From Paraescarpia echinospica (taxonomy: Eukaryota > Annelida > Polychaeta > Sabellida > Siboglinidae), in the NCBI GenBank assembly GCA_020002185.1, contig CM034531.1, positions 49,533,629 through 49,597,628 on the forward strand: DNA of 64,000 nucleotides, given 5' to 3'. Positions within the stretch are counted from its first letter, which is position 1. Each line of letters opens with the position of its first letter. Made by a program: the position numbers and the translations under genes. Shown piece after piece: positions 12,401-27,400 of this stretch. Under the pieces are notes generated by a model that saw only the letters and a list, made by a program, of their open reading frames with translations, searched no databases and was not told the origin of the DNA.

Positions 12401-15400
12401 TCTCAATCTGAATGATATATAATCTAAAAATAGTGTTGTGATATTCAACTAATTTTTAACCCCTCTCCATCACCCTTTTCAAGGCCCCTTTTGGTCGTGC
12501 TTTTCTGTATATTTTCTTGCAGAGTTTGTTGCGACACACAGCGGCACATAGCAGTCGTTGTGACATCACCGCATGTAGCACCACGAGGATTTAGATGGCG
12601 TATATCTATGTACTAAAATTAGGATCACACTACATGGCGATACGTGTTTGAGAGCTGCATAAATGAGAGAAATCAAGGAGAATTTAATGTTGAACTTGGA
12701 CTAGCATGTAAGTAGAAAGTGGTACATAAAACAAATGAATTTGTCTGGAATCGGATTTGTAGATTTTTGTCAATAATTTTTTTCAGAAAGCATTCAATTG
12801 AACTGACTTTTGCAACGTGCACCTGATCGAAGTTGTGTTGAACTGAGGCATCCATTTATAGGAACGGCTGTCGTAACCGTCTGGCACCTATTCTCCCATA
12901 TTTGTAAACATGCCTAAGCCAAAACCAAGTGTGCGGTCGGACTCCACAACCTCGGACAAAATCGTCTTGAACAAAATTAAAAGAGTCCTATACATCAAAA
13001 AACCTAAGTGACAGGATGGATTAGTTGAAATCCAGAATTTATGAACTCACCAAAGCTTTACAAGCAAAAGATTAGCGATTTTTGGTCCTAGAAACCAAAG
13101 TCACATATCTTTAAATCCACCTAGATCGATAAGAGCAATACTCCCGTAGGTCACGATCAGCTAGAAGGCACATTTATTGACATTGTGAAACACTACAATG
13201 TGCGTTTCAAAGTATTACAATGTATTAAAAACGAAAATTAGGAAGGACAAAAATTGTAAAACTATATAAGTCCTTAGTAACACCTCACCTAGACTACTGC
13301 ATTCAGGCATGGCGCCCATTCAAACAAAAAGATATAGACTTATTACAAAAAGTGCAACGTAGGGCGACCAGGATGATTTCAGATTTAAGTCACTTAAATT
13401 ACCAAAGATGGTTAAGAGTGCTAAATATCACGACTCTGGAGACTAGACGACTGCGTGCTGATTTATTGGAAGTTTATAAAATATTCAACGGGTTAGAGAG
13501 TATTCTTCCTGCAGATTTCTTTGTTATGGAAAATAAACAGACCAAAACAAGAGTGCACCCTTTCAAAATAACCAAAGTGCACTCAAGATTAGATATACGC
13601 ATGTACTCCTTTACTCAAAGGATAGTTAACGACTGGAATAGACTTCCGGAAGCAGCAGTGATGTCCAAAAACATCAACCAGTTCAAGGGACACATTGACA
13701 AATATTTACGCAATAGGTCGGAGGATTACACGAGTCAACGTTTGACTCCCTTCCTCGTCAACTCCTTGACTACTACGTAGAAGAGGACGATTCAAGGTAA
13801 ATTCAAGGTAAATTGAAATCACCGCAGATGGTCTTATAAAACCTGTGATAGTTAGTAATATATATAGATCATCACGAGACTTAAATGTTGATTAAAAACA
13901 ATTAATTGATGAATTTGCATTATTATTATCACAACTTGATTGCAAAATTTCAGAAGTTATCATTAACAGGATTTAGCTTCTTTCCAAAAATAACATTCCC
14001 AACCAGGTTTTTCGCCCTAAATGGCACAGTAATCGACAATTTACTTCGTAAACATAAACAGTCAATAGCACATATTCTATTCAAACAATATTCTGACATT
14101 TTTCCTGTTAAACCCCTATCAAAATATTTTTTACATTTATCAAAAGCATTTGATACTTTAGGTCACACTTCTATTAAGCAAACTAGATCTGTATGGAATA
14201 TGCGACATCGCTCTAAAGCTAATATAAAATTATTTGAAAAATAAAAAACAATACATTATTTATAACATGGTAATTAAGATAACTGAAAACAAGTCTATTC
14301 TTGAATATGACGTATAATATTATATTAGTGCATGATTTGTAGCACAACATACAACCAAAAAGAATAGCCATCTGGTCTTTTTGATACAACTTATAAAAGT
14401 GTAACTGATATGTCCTACTGGTGGCATCAGCAAAGCAGTTTCATGTCAAAGGTAAAAACATTGCTTACAATATATATTAATTTAAATAATAAACCTTGAA
14501 CTTACGCAAGAACTTTCATTTTGGGGCAGTGTTCCAGTGCATGAGACACGGACAGCATGGACTCAGCTCCAATTCCACAGTACTGCAAACTGCAAAGACA
14601 CATTGTAAAGACATTGATGTAATAATAATAATAATGGAGTTACTTCTTTACCGTCAATAACCTTGGAAGAGCTGAGGTCATTGGCACAACAAATCATAAG
14701 GATTAAGCATTCTCATTGTGATGTACAGAGGAAAAGACGTCAAATGACATGCCTGCACGAACACACACACACAGGCACACACACACAGGCACACGTGCAC
14801 GCACACACACACAGACACAAGCAGCACACATACACATGCACGCATCCAAGCATGCACACACACACACACATACACACCAAAGTAACCAGACCGTTTATAT
14901 TAAATGTAAACTTAAAACTGCCCTAAAATGCACTACTTGATCAGAATAGATGCCAAAAGAAAACAAAGAAACACAAAATGCTTTGTTAGCTTATAACTGT
15001 TTTATTTAACAAGTTGAATGCATAATTTTATCTGTGTAATAGCATATTTACCCAACTGATATAATCATACTGGGAGGTGTTTGTTACACTTGATCAATTT
15101 CCAACAAAGGGCAGATTATAGCAGCCACAGGGGATGAGCACAGGCCATTATATAAAGGTGATACAGTCGTTTGTTTCTCCTTTGGGCTGCTGGACACTAG
15201 AAATTAGGAGACCAAGTTTATTTGGCATTAACAGATCATAGAATGATGCCATAACTATTAGGATTGGAGCGAGGTTGATCGCTTGGCACGCTCACTACAG
15301 GCATGTAGATATGACCAGTTGCACAAAGAGTGAATTTGCATGAATGCACATCCACGACATAGAATTTGCTTGATGAAAAACAATGTTTAAATATGTATTA

Positions 15401-18400
15401 CCAAGGAAGAGACAAATAAAATACCACGTGCAAAGTATCGGGAAATAAAGCTGGTCTTGTAATTATTTTCATGAATGGCGAAAACATGTAATAGCCAGGA
15501 TGGTCTGATTCACACGCAATACCCTGAGATCCCTGATTTAAACACAATTCGCTGACAATGTGAGACCTTCTGATTTAGAGACATCCAAAGAGGGCCACCC
15601 AACATCTATCAGTCCACGTGATTGAGTATTGGAGAGACACGTCATGGTACCGACTACATACTCTCATATGGCAAATGTAAAGCAGAATCCGAGCTCACAT
15701 TGATGCGGGGGGGGCCACATAGTTTATTAAACACAATACTGAAGTTATCATGTTCAAACAAATAAATAATATGACACAATAAAAACTTGTATTACTTGTG
15801 TAACTACGGCAGCAGTATATGAATCTGGATTTATTCCTGGTCATGTTCAGCCAGTTTGCATCACTCTGTATTCAGGTATTCAGTTCCTGATCAAAACATA
15901 TCCCACCTTGTTAATTTATCCCCAAATACACATTATGATACCATTGTAACCATGCAACCAAATTAAATAGGTATTGTGCTAAAGTAACAAACACTGACAT
16001 TATTCCTCATCATCTCAATGTCATTTTGCATCTACCTGTGTATGCAGGTACTGACGTTCTGGCCAAAACATTCCCCACTCGATATGATCATGACTGCCTA
16101 TTTTGTTACAATATCAACATTTATATAAAATAATAAAAATGTTACCAAACTACATTGTTTTTTACTAATGTAAGGCAGCAGCTTAGACACCTACACATGT
16201 TTAGAGTTATGGTGTAACATGTGTTGATAAGCTCATTAAGATTAAGTGTATCATTAAGATGATACATCTTAATCGACATTCTAATGTCGCTATCAGCCAC
16301 AATATGGCAGCACTATATGCTAAGTAGATGCTGGATATTGTTATATTATTGTATTATTATAATTAAACTTAGATTACTAAATAAATGACTGAGATAAACT
16401 ACTTCCAGAGACACTGGTCACGTGTTTTGACCAAGAAGTGGTACAGCAGCTGTATGCTAGGATGGCTCGGGTTTCACACAACAAGGAGACATTTATTTTG
16501 GTGAATGTCTACTTGTTAAATAATACTTTAACAATATTATTTCCCTATTATAATTGTATCACATTATAAGATGGAATACTGTCCATCATTTGACCTAAAC
16601 TTGGATGGTTATTTTAAAGCAATTATTTAGTTATAAGGGTTTTCACTATATGTACAAATGCTTTAAGTGGGCACCCCAGGATGCAACAGTTGACCCCCAC
16701 TGTCTGTTTGTAAACAGTAGAGGTCTTAATGAGTTTTAGGATGCCTGCATCCAGCAGGTGGTACAACTTGCAGAGTATACAGTTTTAACCATGTTTAGTC
16801 ATGTACCACGTTTTGTATGATGATGTTAAATCCACACTCAGTTAATATGCAGCACTGTGCATTTAGCAACATAATGTTTTCTACTAAGCTATGCAGTATC
16901 AGGGCTCAGCACACTGTCAGTTTTCCCATTGGCGACCATGTTAATGTTTTGTGCGATTATAAGAAAACGTCACCTATAAAGTTTCTTAAACTTCTCACCT
17001 GCTGTTATTATCATCTCATTGACATGCTGGTCGATTTTAGTCAAAATCTAATACCTCTAGCTCTTGCAAAATGCCTGTATGTATGACACCAGTCAATATT
17101 TACAAATGCATGCAGGCAGTAATCCGGCTAAAGTGTCAACTAGCCAAATTGCTGCCAGATACCCTTCCGCTTAGTAAAATCAGCTAAAAAGACACCATTT
17201 TACTGTTAACAGCTTCTACAATCACATCTAGAAATCTGACTACTCAAATGCACTTATGTCAGAGCAAGTGAACATTATAAAAACTAATTTCTCAAAAATA
17301 TACTGCACTTCGCTGTTGGACAATTTGTAATCCAGCACAACGTTCTCAGGTGGCACTATGAACTCCTGATACAGTTTTCCAGAAAGTCCAATAAGTGTTT
17401 TATAAGAAAATTCAATACAGGCAGTTGTTACGTTACATTCAAATGTATATTTATTTTTTTACCTTGTGCCCTATTTACAAAGGTAAACATCAACAAAAAG
17501 TCACCTTAGGGTGTGAATTCCTCAAAGGCCAGACATCTCAAGCAGTTCAATTACATAATATTACACAGCTTAATTAGCAGACATTCAGAAAATAATGCCA
17601 CCTGCTTAATTGGCCAGAAGGTCCAGTCAGTAGACAGATCTGATAACAGGCTCTGGCTATGGCCTACCCCAGCTAATCACTGTCCTCAGACTTCGTTAGG
17701 GTCAATGACAACATATTCACTTGTGTTTAATTACCTGAAGTAAAAAAAAAACGATTGATGAATCACCCTGCTGCAATGTTATTGGTTCATTTTCATTCAG
17801 ATTTTCAAATTGAGGCTTAACTACTGGCATACGCACCCCACCCCCCTTATAAGACATGTGTTCCGTCACTGTGATTTTGACTTGCAGACTGATGAGAAGT
17901 CTGTAATATCCAAAAACGGTTTGTCCCATTCAACTGTAGTTTTGCCATACACGTATTTTCAGTAATTGTTTCAAGATATTTGAAGTAAAACGCGTCCTCC
18001 GTGATTGTGCAATGACTATAGGGTGCTTTCGTTGCCAGGCTCTCTACTTGGGCTCAGCGCACTGTCAGTTTTCCCATTGGCGACCATGTTAATGTTTTGT
18101 GCGATTATAAGAAAACGTGAACTATAAAGTTTCTTAAACTTCTCACCTGCTGTTATTATCATCTCATAGACATGCTGGTCGATTCAGACATTACACTTTA
18201 CGCTAAATTTCCTTGTTTATTTTGGTTATACCGCACCCTAGCGAATACGCGGGACACTAGCCATATCGACAAACTCGATTTCCCCCTATCGCTCACCGAA
18301 ACCTCGGCTATGGCCTGCGACTAACTTCCTCAAATACACTTTCTCTGACAACCATTTAGCTACAGTTGTCTCTTAATATATGTCTTGTTTATGAACAACA

Positions 18401-21400
18401 TTTACATAATGACAATACTTATCTTTCAATCCTTCCACGTATTTTCTGAAATTTCTACACCGATATCCACAATGATATCCGAGCCCAAGATTTTCCCGCC
18501 AAATATGAGACACGATAGACTAGACTAATACATATTGTGTATATTAATAACAAGAGTAAACAATGGTCAATTTGTGAATCGACAGGAAACAAGTGTAACT
18601 GATGGTGAGAAACCAAAGTGTTAGTGGCAGACTTGTTCAATCGAACACCATCTCAACTTTTTCTGGGAAGCATTCAGCTATGCTGCAATTACCGAGCGAA
18701 GACAATTTGTACAAAAATACCACTGTCTGCAGCCAGGTTTTCATTCATAACAGCTGAGTGAACTGGAGCAACTTGGAGTGAACAATCTTGCCCAAGGTTT
18801 AAAATGACAACAAGAAGATTCAATCTTGGAATCTCTTAATTTAGAGTCCAACGTGCTAATCAATACACCACTGCACTCCACAGTTGCTATGGTTTTAGCA
18901 GTAGCTAAAGATATATGTGATGCAGAATACATGATGTACAGGTTTCACATATCAAATACGGCCCCAGATAAACAACAAGAACATGAGAATACACAACAGA
19001 ATACAACCAATGCTTATACATCAAGTCAACATTAGAAAATATGACCAAATAACAAACCTTTTGACATATGCAACTGATACACATTCTATACATACACAGT
19101 ATAAGTTTGTACACAACGATCCAATCCTGACCGGTCGTGTGACACTAATATATTGAAAGCATGGCTGAATAATTGGCAGTTTACAAACCTAAGATTTAAT
19201 AACTTCAACACAAATAGTTAACTTTAACAACTTACTGTAGCTGATGCAAAGACGACATGCAGCTGATGCTTCTGCCCAGAGCTTCACTGGTCTCATTATC
19301 ACTTATGTTGTTTTTACTGAGACTGCAAAATAATAATTATAAAAACAACTTAAAACATAAAAAATACATTGATACGTTAATAGAAACATGAGTATAATCA
19401 ACACACCACTAATGATACAACGGTACTGTAGAAAAAGCATCACTTTGTCACTTATGACCGTTAACAAATAGTTTAAATCCTTCAAAATTGCGCCTAAATC
19501 CTTGCAAACCAAGCTCAGAGGTGCAGCAAGACAAAAGGGTTAGTAAATCTCAAAATTGATAAGCAGTATCCATGTTGTCAACAGATAGATGGATATGCCA
19601 GGGAGGCACAGTGGATAAGTAGTATCCACATTGTCAACAGATAGATGGATAGGCCAGGGAGACATAGTGGATAAGCAGTATCCATGTTGTCAACAGATAG
19701 GTGGATAGGCCAGGGAGGCATAGTGGATAAGCAATATCCATGTTGTCAACAGATAGGTGGATATGCCAGGAAGACATAGTGGATAAGTAGTATCCATGTT
19801 GTCAACAGATAGATGGATATGTCAGGGAGGCATAGTGGATAAGCAAGGTTGGAAAGATAGATACGTTTTTAAATAACGTCAGAATTGTGTAATATTTTCA
19901 ACTGATCTAAGAATAAGAGGGACCATATTCCAAAGAGTTGGTGCACCAATAGAGCAACAAAGCCCTAGTTCGAATGTTAGTGTTGACTCTCGCAACAAAA
20001 AGTAAGTGAGAACTAGATGATTGAAGCTGGATAGGTTTTCTTAAAGGAATAAGCACTGAATGTACAAATCTTGAAAATTATACATCACACAGAAAGGCAA
20101 TGCAAAGACTTCAGAAGTGGCACAGAGTGAGAAAAATGCGAAGACCAAATCACAACCCTTGCTAAGCAATTCTGTACAAATTGTAATTTTGTAATACCCT
20201 TATGGCCAATGTTGTGGAAAACAGAATTACAATAGTCTAGTCTACTTATAACAAGCACTGTTGCAATTGTTTTTGCAACAGAAAGAGGCAAACACCAACA
20301 AATACGTCGTAAATCACGAATATGATAATAACAACATCAACAAATTTGAGAAATATGATGTCTGAAATTGAAGTTGTCATCAAAGACAACTTCTAGATTT
20401 TTAATTGAAACTGCAGGCATACATACTGGCTAAGGAGAGGTATGGGGGAAAGTTCTTAATTGTTTGTGCTGCCTCTGTATGCCAATAATAAGAAACTGTT
20501 TTTATCAGCATTTAACTACAGTTTATTATCCAATCATCCAATGCAAAATGTCATTACGACAATTTCTAAGCTGATTTAAGAAGCAATTAACATCAGGAGT
20601 AGACAACGAAATATGGTGTCATGAGTTGGGCTGGGATGTGAGACTGAGCTGCCTTGATGTCGTGAGTAGGGCTGAGATGTGAGATTGAGCTGCATTGGTG
20701 TCGTGAGTTGGACTAGGATGTGAGATTGAGCTGCCTTCATGTCATGAGTTGGGCTGGACTGGCGTTGGTCATGGAGTAAAGTTTGTACTGGTAAAGAGTA
20801 AGATTGTACAATATTATTTATTAGTCAGTTCCTTTTTTATATTCGGTACCCCCTCCCCATTGTCGTAGTAAGAGAGAACTGCTACGACAATAGTGTCAGT
20901 CGAAATTGGGGCAATGGTGTGTCACATGTGCATGACATCAGCCAGACAGTTGTCTATTCCCTGCTTTAATCATGTATTTATGCTTTAATTGTCTGGTTTG
21001 TTAAGTCCAATTTTTGGCCGAATCGTTACTTGGCGGACAAAAGCATGAAAATTGGAACATACATGTAAAAATGTTACTGTCAATCTGATTAGGGGTGGCT
21101 CCACATCAGACTTTATGTCCTTGACTTTAAAATACAAGTTCAATTGTTAGTGAACTTGAAATATAACTTTTTTCAATAGCACCACTGTTTTTGTATTTAT
21201 GTATGAACGTATATATATTTCATTATGTATGTATATATGCATGTGAGCAAGTATGTATGTATGTCCATGACCTTGAATTTCAAGGTCAAATATAATTTTT
21301 TTCAAAAAACATGTCTGTCTTTGTATATATGAATATATGTGTGTACTTACACATGTATGCATTATATGTTTTGTGTGTGAGTGTGTGTCCGTCCGTCCGT

Positions 21401-24400
21401 CCGTCCGTCCGTCTGTCTATCTGTCTATCTGTCTGTATGTATGTATGTATGTATGTATGTATGTATATATGCATGTTATTTATGGTAAATGTCAAGGGCA
21501 AATATTAATGAACATGAAATAAATATCTTTATTTCAATAGCATCGCTGTTTTTGTACGTATGAATAGATGTGTATATTATGCATGTTTGTTTGTATGTAT
21601 GTATTTATGCATAGGCAGATTCAGAGAGGCCTGGGGGCACATGCCCCCCTAGACCATTTGAATTTTGCGTGCACGTAGACCTTTATCAAAAGGGCCCATG
21701 TGACCATGCCCTTGGAAATGTGCCCCCATTCAGGTTATAGTAAGTTGAAGTTACAGCGACACAGCGGCAAAAAAATTAAATCTTATGTACTTTCTTTTCA
21801 ATCATACCACTTTTGCCAAAACAGAACCCCTCAAAGGGGCCATTTATCGTAAAAAGAGCTACCCTTTGATATGGCCATTGTATCAGAGTCTATCTGATTT
21901 TTTGATTGAAACTTATATTAAACTTATTCTCTAACATTGCCATCCGTCTACTCTGCGCCAATATCAGATGTTTACTCTCTTTGGCAAGTGATTGTTGACA
22001 GATCTGCCCCTGGATCGGCGTGCTGTGGACAGCGACCAGTGGGCATGGCCTGTGGCACCGCGGCATCTTGTCTCACTTGTGTTTACTCCATTTGTTGAGT
22101 GATTAAATGTTCTGTTTGTTACCTGGAGTGTTTTGGACATTACTGCCGAACTACGTTCCTTACTAACTGGGGTGGTGGCAGCGCTTATTTCGTATACCAC
22201 ACTGCCGACAAAAGAAAGTCATTCAGGCAAGTAAATTCACACAACGGAATGCCCAAGCAGTAAGTAAATACTGAATAAGCAATCAGGTAGCGTGTTCGAA
22301 TGAACACTATGACGAACTTACAACAAGCATCGAAACAATGGTTCTGTCAAGAGCAGAAATGGTTAACTCATTCGAAAATTGGATAAATAATAATAGACGC
22401 TATCACTCGACCAAAACGTTGCTCCTTTCCTGGTAGACGGCGCCACTTGGACAAAGAAAATTAGAGACTCGCCATTACGAGGATTCGTTAATGATGGCGA
22501 GGACGTTCCAGAGCAGCGACAACGTACTGCTCAACAGAAAGTGACCATGCTGGAATTCATGTTGGGACAGATAGCAACTTTCTGTCCAATTATCTCAAGA
22601 AATACATAGTAAGAAATGCCACATCGATAGAAAATATATGGAAAATCATCCAACTCCAATTTGGATTCCAAGCAACGGGTGCACACTTTCTAGATTTCGC
22701 AGACATGCACCTGGACGCAGATGAGCGCCCAGAGGATCTGCATCAGCGACGCATGGCATTCATAGAGGACAGTATACTCCGAAACAACGGTGTAACACAC
22801 CATGGTGAAGCAATTGAAGAAGACGAGGAACTGTCTGCAACATTAGAAAAACTTATCAGTCTTACATGTTTAAGATTGATTCACCCTGCACTGCCCAAGT
22901 TGATCAAACAAAGATACAGAACTGAACTCAGGACACGCACCCTTGCTTCAATTACGCGAGATCTCACAAGCGCTTGACTCCTTACTTGATGAGATTCATA
23001 CCACAGAAGATGCTAAAGTGATATGAACTGCTGCGTCACACTTCCATAAACCTGTGCAACCGAATAGAACACCACGCAGATTTATACAACAAGAAAAGTC
23101 ATGTCGTCTGTGCAAACAAGCAAATCACACTGATTACAAGCATTTTCTCAGTGAGTGTAGATATCTACCGGAACATAATCGCTGATAGATTACAAAGGCA
23201 AGACAGATCGTCGGCATTCTCGAGTAAGAAATGGCTACTACAGACGACACATTTACTTTGACGAGTAAAGGTATCAATCCAAGTCTATCACCTACTGCCC
23301 CCAGGGAACAGGTACGAAAGTCACCCTACATTGACATGTTCTACAACCAACGTCCTGCTCGAATAACAATCGATAGTGGTGCCACGGGAAATATGATCCG
23401 CCTTTCCGCCGTAAAAAGACTTGGAGCTTAAATACACCAGAGCTCACAGTTAGCTCATAATGTAGACGGATCGTCACCCGTAAAAGTCATTGGTGAGAAG
23501 TGACTGACATTTGACTTTGTGTTTGAAGGTTTGATCGTAGAGCATCTTGATGTTGACATTTTGGCTGGAACTCCTTTCATGGAGTACAACGACGTAGCAG
23601 TGCGTCCTGCCAAACATCACGTCATTCTGGGCGATGGGACCACCTATGTGTATGGATCAACTAAGAAAGTGTCAGACTGTCATGCCATCCACCGCGCTCA
23701 TGTTCGACGTGCACCCACTACTTCACCAACAGTGTGGCCCGAAGAAATTCTTGAAATCGAACTTCCAAGTGACATTCTCTCACAATCAGAATACGCTCTT
23801 AAGCCCCGGATCGATGTTCCCAATATGCACGTGTCATCTTTCTCACAACTGTGGCTTCCACCTATCATCATATCAAGTGATGAAGGAAAAATTCGCATTT
23901 CTAACCTGTCGAATGAGCCACACAGTCTGAAGCGCAACAAATTTTTTTGCCAGATTCGCTCCATCACTGTACCAACTGACAGTGCCATTCTAGACAAGTC
24001 GATTCCTTGACAATGAAGAATGTATCTACTTCACTTGACATGAAGTATTCTGACTGCGTGCATTTAGATCCTGACAGTATACTGTCTTCAGACACCAGAG
24101 CGTCATTCCGCACCTTCTTAGATGAATATGACGGTGTCTTTGATCGGAATATCAAAGGGTACAACGGTAAAACTGGCCCATTTCAAGCAACGGTACACAT
24201 GGGTCCAATTCCAGTTCCAGTTGAACCACCCCAGCAGAATCACCGTGTACCACAATATGCTCGCAATAAACTGGTAGAACTACAGCAAAAGTACAACTAT
24301 CTGGAGAAGATAGGAGACTTCAAGCGACCTGAAGATGTAGGCATTTCGGTCAAATACATTAATCCTTCCTTCCTTGTGAAGAAAGCCAGTGGAGGTTTTC

Positions 24401-27400
24401 GCATTGTTACTGCATTTGCCGATGTGGGCCGCTACAGCAAGCCTCAACCATCCCTTATGCCCGACATTGACTCTACTCTACGTCTTATCGCCCCGTGGAA
24501 GTATAATGTGGCCACTGACCTCAAAAATGATCAAATGATTTCCACCAAATTATCATGCGAATCAGTGAACTACTGCGGAGTCATCACCCCATTCCGTGGC
24601 GCTCGAGGATATGTGAGATCGGCGATGGGTATGCCAGGCTCCGAGACAGCTCTTGAAGAGATTACGTGCTGTGTGTTAGGAGACTTACTTCAAGAAGGCG
24701 TAGTCGCACAGATCGCAGATGATCTGTACGTCAGAGGAAACACCCCTGATGAGTTGCTACATAACTGGAGGAGAGTGTTACATGCCTTATACACGTCATC
24801 TTCCTCTGTCTGCGTCAAAGACCGTCATTTGTCCCAAGTCAACTACAATCCTCGGATGGGTTTGGAATTTGGGTATCATTCGAGCCAGACCACTCCGTAT
24901 CATGACACTTGCATCGTGCAATGCACCTATGACAGTAGGCACAATGCGATAATTTATCGACGCTTACAAGCTGATAACTAGAGTTATTGCAAGATTACAA
25001 CAATAAACTTTCTACTAACAGGCCCTCCGTCAAGACATCTTCCCAGTATCGCCCTGGAGCCCAGCTAGGGTGAAGACCTTCATTTCCATTCGCACCGCAC
25101 CAACGTCTTGATACTCATGCACTCGTATAACTACTAGTAATTTTAAAACAGCACCGCAGCCTATTCAACTTGGATCTTTAGCACACATCTTCAATCTTAT
25201 TTCCAATTATTAACAGTCACTACTGGCACTGGTTATACCATTCTTTCGCCACTCACCTGTGCGCCAATCACAACAATGTTCCAAGAGTCCTTGTTCGTGC
25301 TCTTATTCATATTAGCCACAAATCGATTCCTTACACAATCCTTCGATGCGCCTGAAACTGACTCAATAAACGGAATATATTCCTTCAACTCATCCCATCT
25401 GATGTGGCCCAAACCAAAAAGTAACAAGACGCTGGCAATACTCGCCCTCTTCCTCTCAGGCGACATACAAACAAACCCAGGTCCAAGACAACTCCCCATA
25501 TATCCCTGCGGCTTCTGTGAGCTTGCTGTGTCATGGTCACCCAATGAACAAGCCGTATGCTGTGATGAATGCAGCGTATGGTACCACTGGTCATACCTAG
25601 AAATGTGCACTAAAGACTACAGCCTGTTGCAATGCACAAACGTACAGTGGTTATGCTGTAAGTGTCAAACACTTAATGTATCAAGCTTCACCTTCAGAAG
25701 CTTCAAAATTTCCCCAAGTATTTGAAAATATTACCCTTGAATCGCTCTCCCCAACCTTCAACGCCCTCTTCACCAGCAGTCCCAAGTCGAACCAACAAAT
25801 ATCAGACAACCCAGCAAGAAGACCCAATTTCTCCTCACACTCTTTAAAGAAAGCAACATCGACAAATTCCAGAGGAAGTTCATCAGTATTTGATCTTCCG
25901 CAGAAAAAAAAACGTACGTGTCATAACCATAAACTGTCGCAGCATAATGAACAAAAGAGCCGACCTGGAAGCATCCATCAACTACTTAAAACCAGACGTT
26001 ATCTGTGGCTGTGAGACCTGGCTTAGTAACAACATAAAGTCCAATGAAGTGTTCCCACATAACTACACCACCTACAGGAAAGACCGCAACACAGTAGGAG
26101 GCGGTGTCTTTGTGCTAGTACGGAAATACCTCATATCCTCTACTGAACTAGACCTGAATAGCGACTGCGAAATCATGTGGGTCAAAGTACAACTCCAAAA
26201 CAAAAAGAACCTACTAATAGGCTCATTTTACATGCCACAACGCTGCGACAAAACCATACGAGAACTAAATAAATCCCTGACAAAGATCACAACAAACTCG
26301 AAGCAAAAACAAATAATCCTCTGTGGAGACTTCAACTGTCCCGATATACTATGGGACACTTGAGTGATCCGTTCAACAAGCCCTCATTGACACAACAGAA
26401 AGTGCGCAGCTTCCACAAATCCACACTAGCTCCACTAGAGAGGGCAAGGTAGTAGACCTAATCTTTACAACAAATCCCACAGCAGTGACAAATTCTGCTT
26501 CTGTGCCAGGGATATCAGACCATGACATCATCGTCACGGATTTTGATGTAAGAGTCCAACACCAAAACAAACAACGCAGGAAAATTTTCCAATTTGCTCG
26601 CGCTGACTGGGATAATCTAATAGCCGATTTCATCACCCTGTCTAATGAAATAAAGACTCAATACACATTAGGTGCATGCACAGAAACTCTTTGGACAATC
26701 TTCAAAAACGCACTAGTGAAATCTGTCAACAAACATATTCCATCAAAGCTCAGTCGATACCAGTCATCTGTGCGACACGTGGCCAGATCCGTTATATTGC
26801 CTGCAGACTTTGCTAGATGCAATATTCCAAACTGCAAAGACTCATCATGACAAGGGTGCAGTTTTGTTAAACGCTCAGAAGAACGTGTGGTTCGTCGCTC
26901 ATCTGCACAGGTAGTACTGATAGGTATCGGGTTAAACTTCCATTCACAGTTGCGTGGTTGGCAATACAGTCCGAATGTTCTGACTTACACCGCACATATG
27001 CACACCTGACACAAGGCAAACGCCCATCCAAGAAACTGAAAAATGTGAGAGACGTTAATAGATACTTGAACGCTTCTACAAATGCGAAGGATGGGTTACT
27101 GGTGGTCAAGAAAAGTGAACCATTAGCACCTACTCGCGAGTGCATTATCGTCCAACACCAAGTCCTGGATGGACTCTTGATGGCTCTACACGTACAACTA
27201 GATCAGCCATCGAGTCATCAGCTAAAGATGGTAGTACATCAGTACTTTTTCGTTCTCGACGTTGAACAATCCACCAATGACCCGCCAGATGCAGTTGGGG
27301 TCTCATTTGCTGCTGACGTCATCAGACGTAATCGACAACTCATACATGTCTTGAGAGAATGTGTCACATCTTTCACTGCAACTACAGTAGTAGAGAATGT

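Larger units (their letters stand above)
14500..16900. repeat. Segmental duplication, copy 1 (with 30120-32335)
   Basis: From the LRR exon through about 2.3 kb of flanking intron, this block aligns with 30120-32335 with scattered substitutions and small indels. Shared landmarks are GAGCTGAGGTCATTGGCACA, a (CA)n tract (14755-14878 here, shorter in copy 2), GATACATCTTAATxGACATTC and ATGGAATACTGTCCATCATT. The exon and part of its downstream neighbourhood were copied as one unit. Confidence 0.9.
24956..26748 (+). mobile_element. CR1-like LINE, 5' half, embedded in the gypsy element
   Basis: A LINE front with its 5' UTR (about 24956-25275) and an ORF from 25276. The parts in order are: an N-terminal hydrophobic leader, a 2A-like motif, a PHD-type finger, a low-complexity linker and an AP endonuclease, then the start of the linker before RT ([20 protein letters not shown]). 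It stops there, and the next codon belongs to the gypsy element. Three frame changes are needed (near 25690, in the A-run near 25910, and near 26355). LINEs are normally 5' truncated. Here the 5' end is kept and the 3' RT is missing, which points to a later deletion or recombination. Confidence 0.82.
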
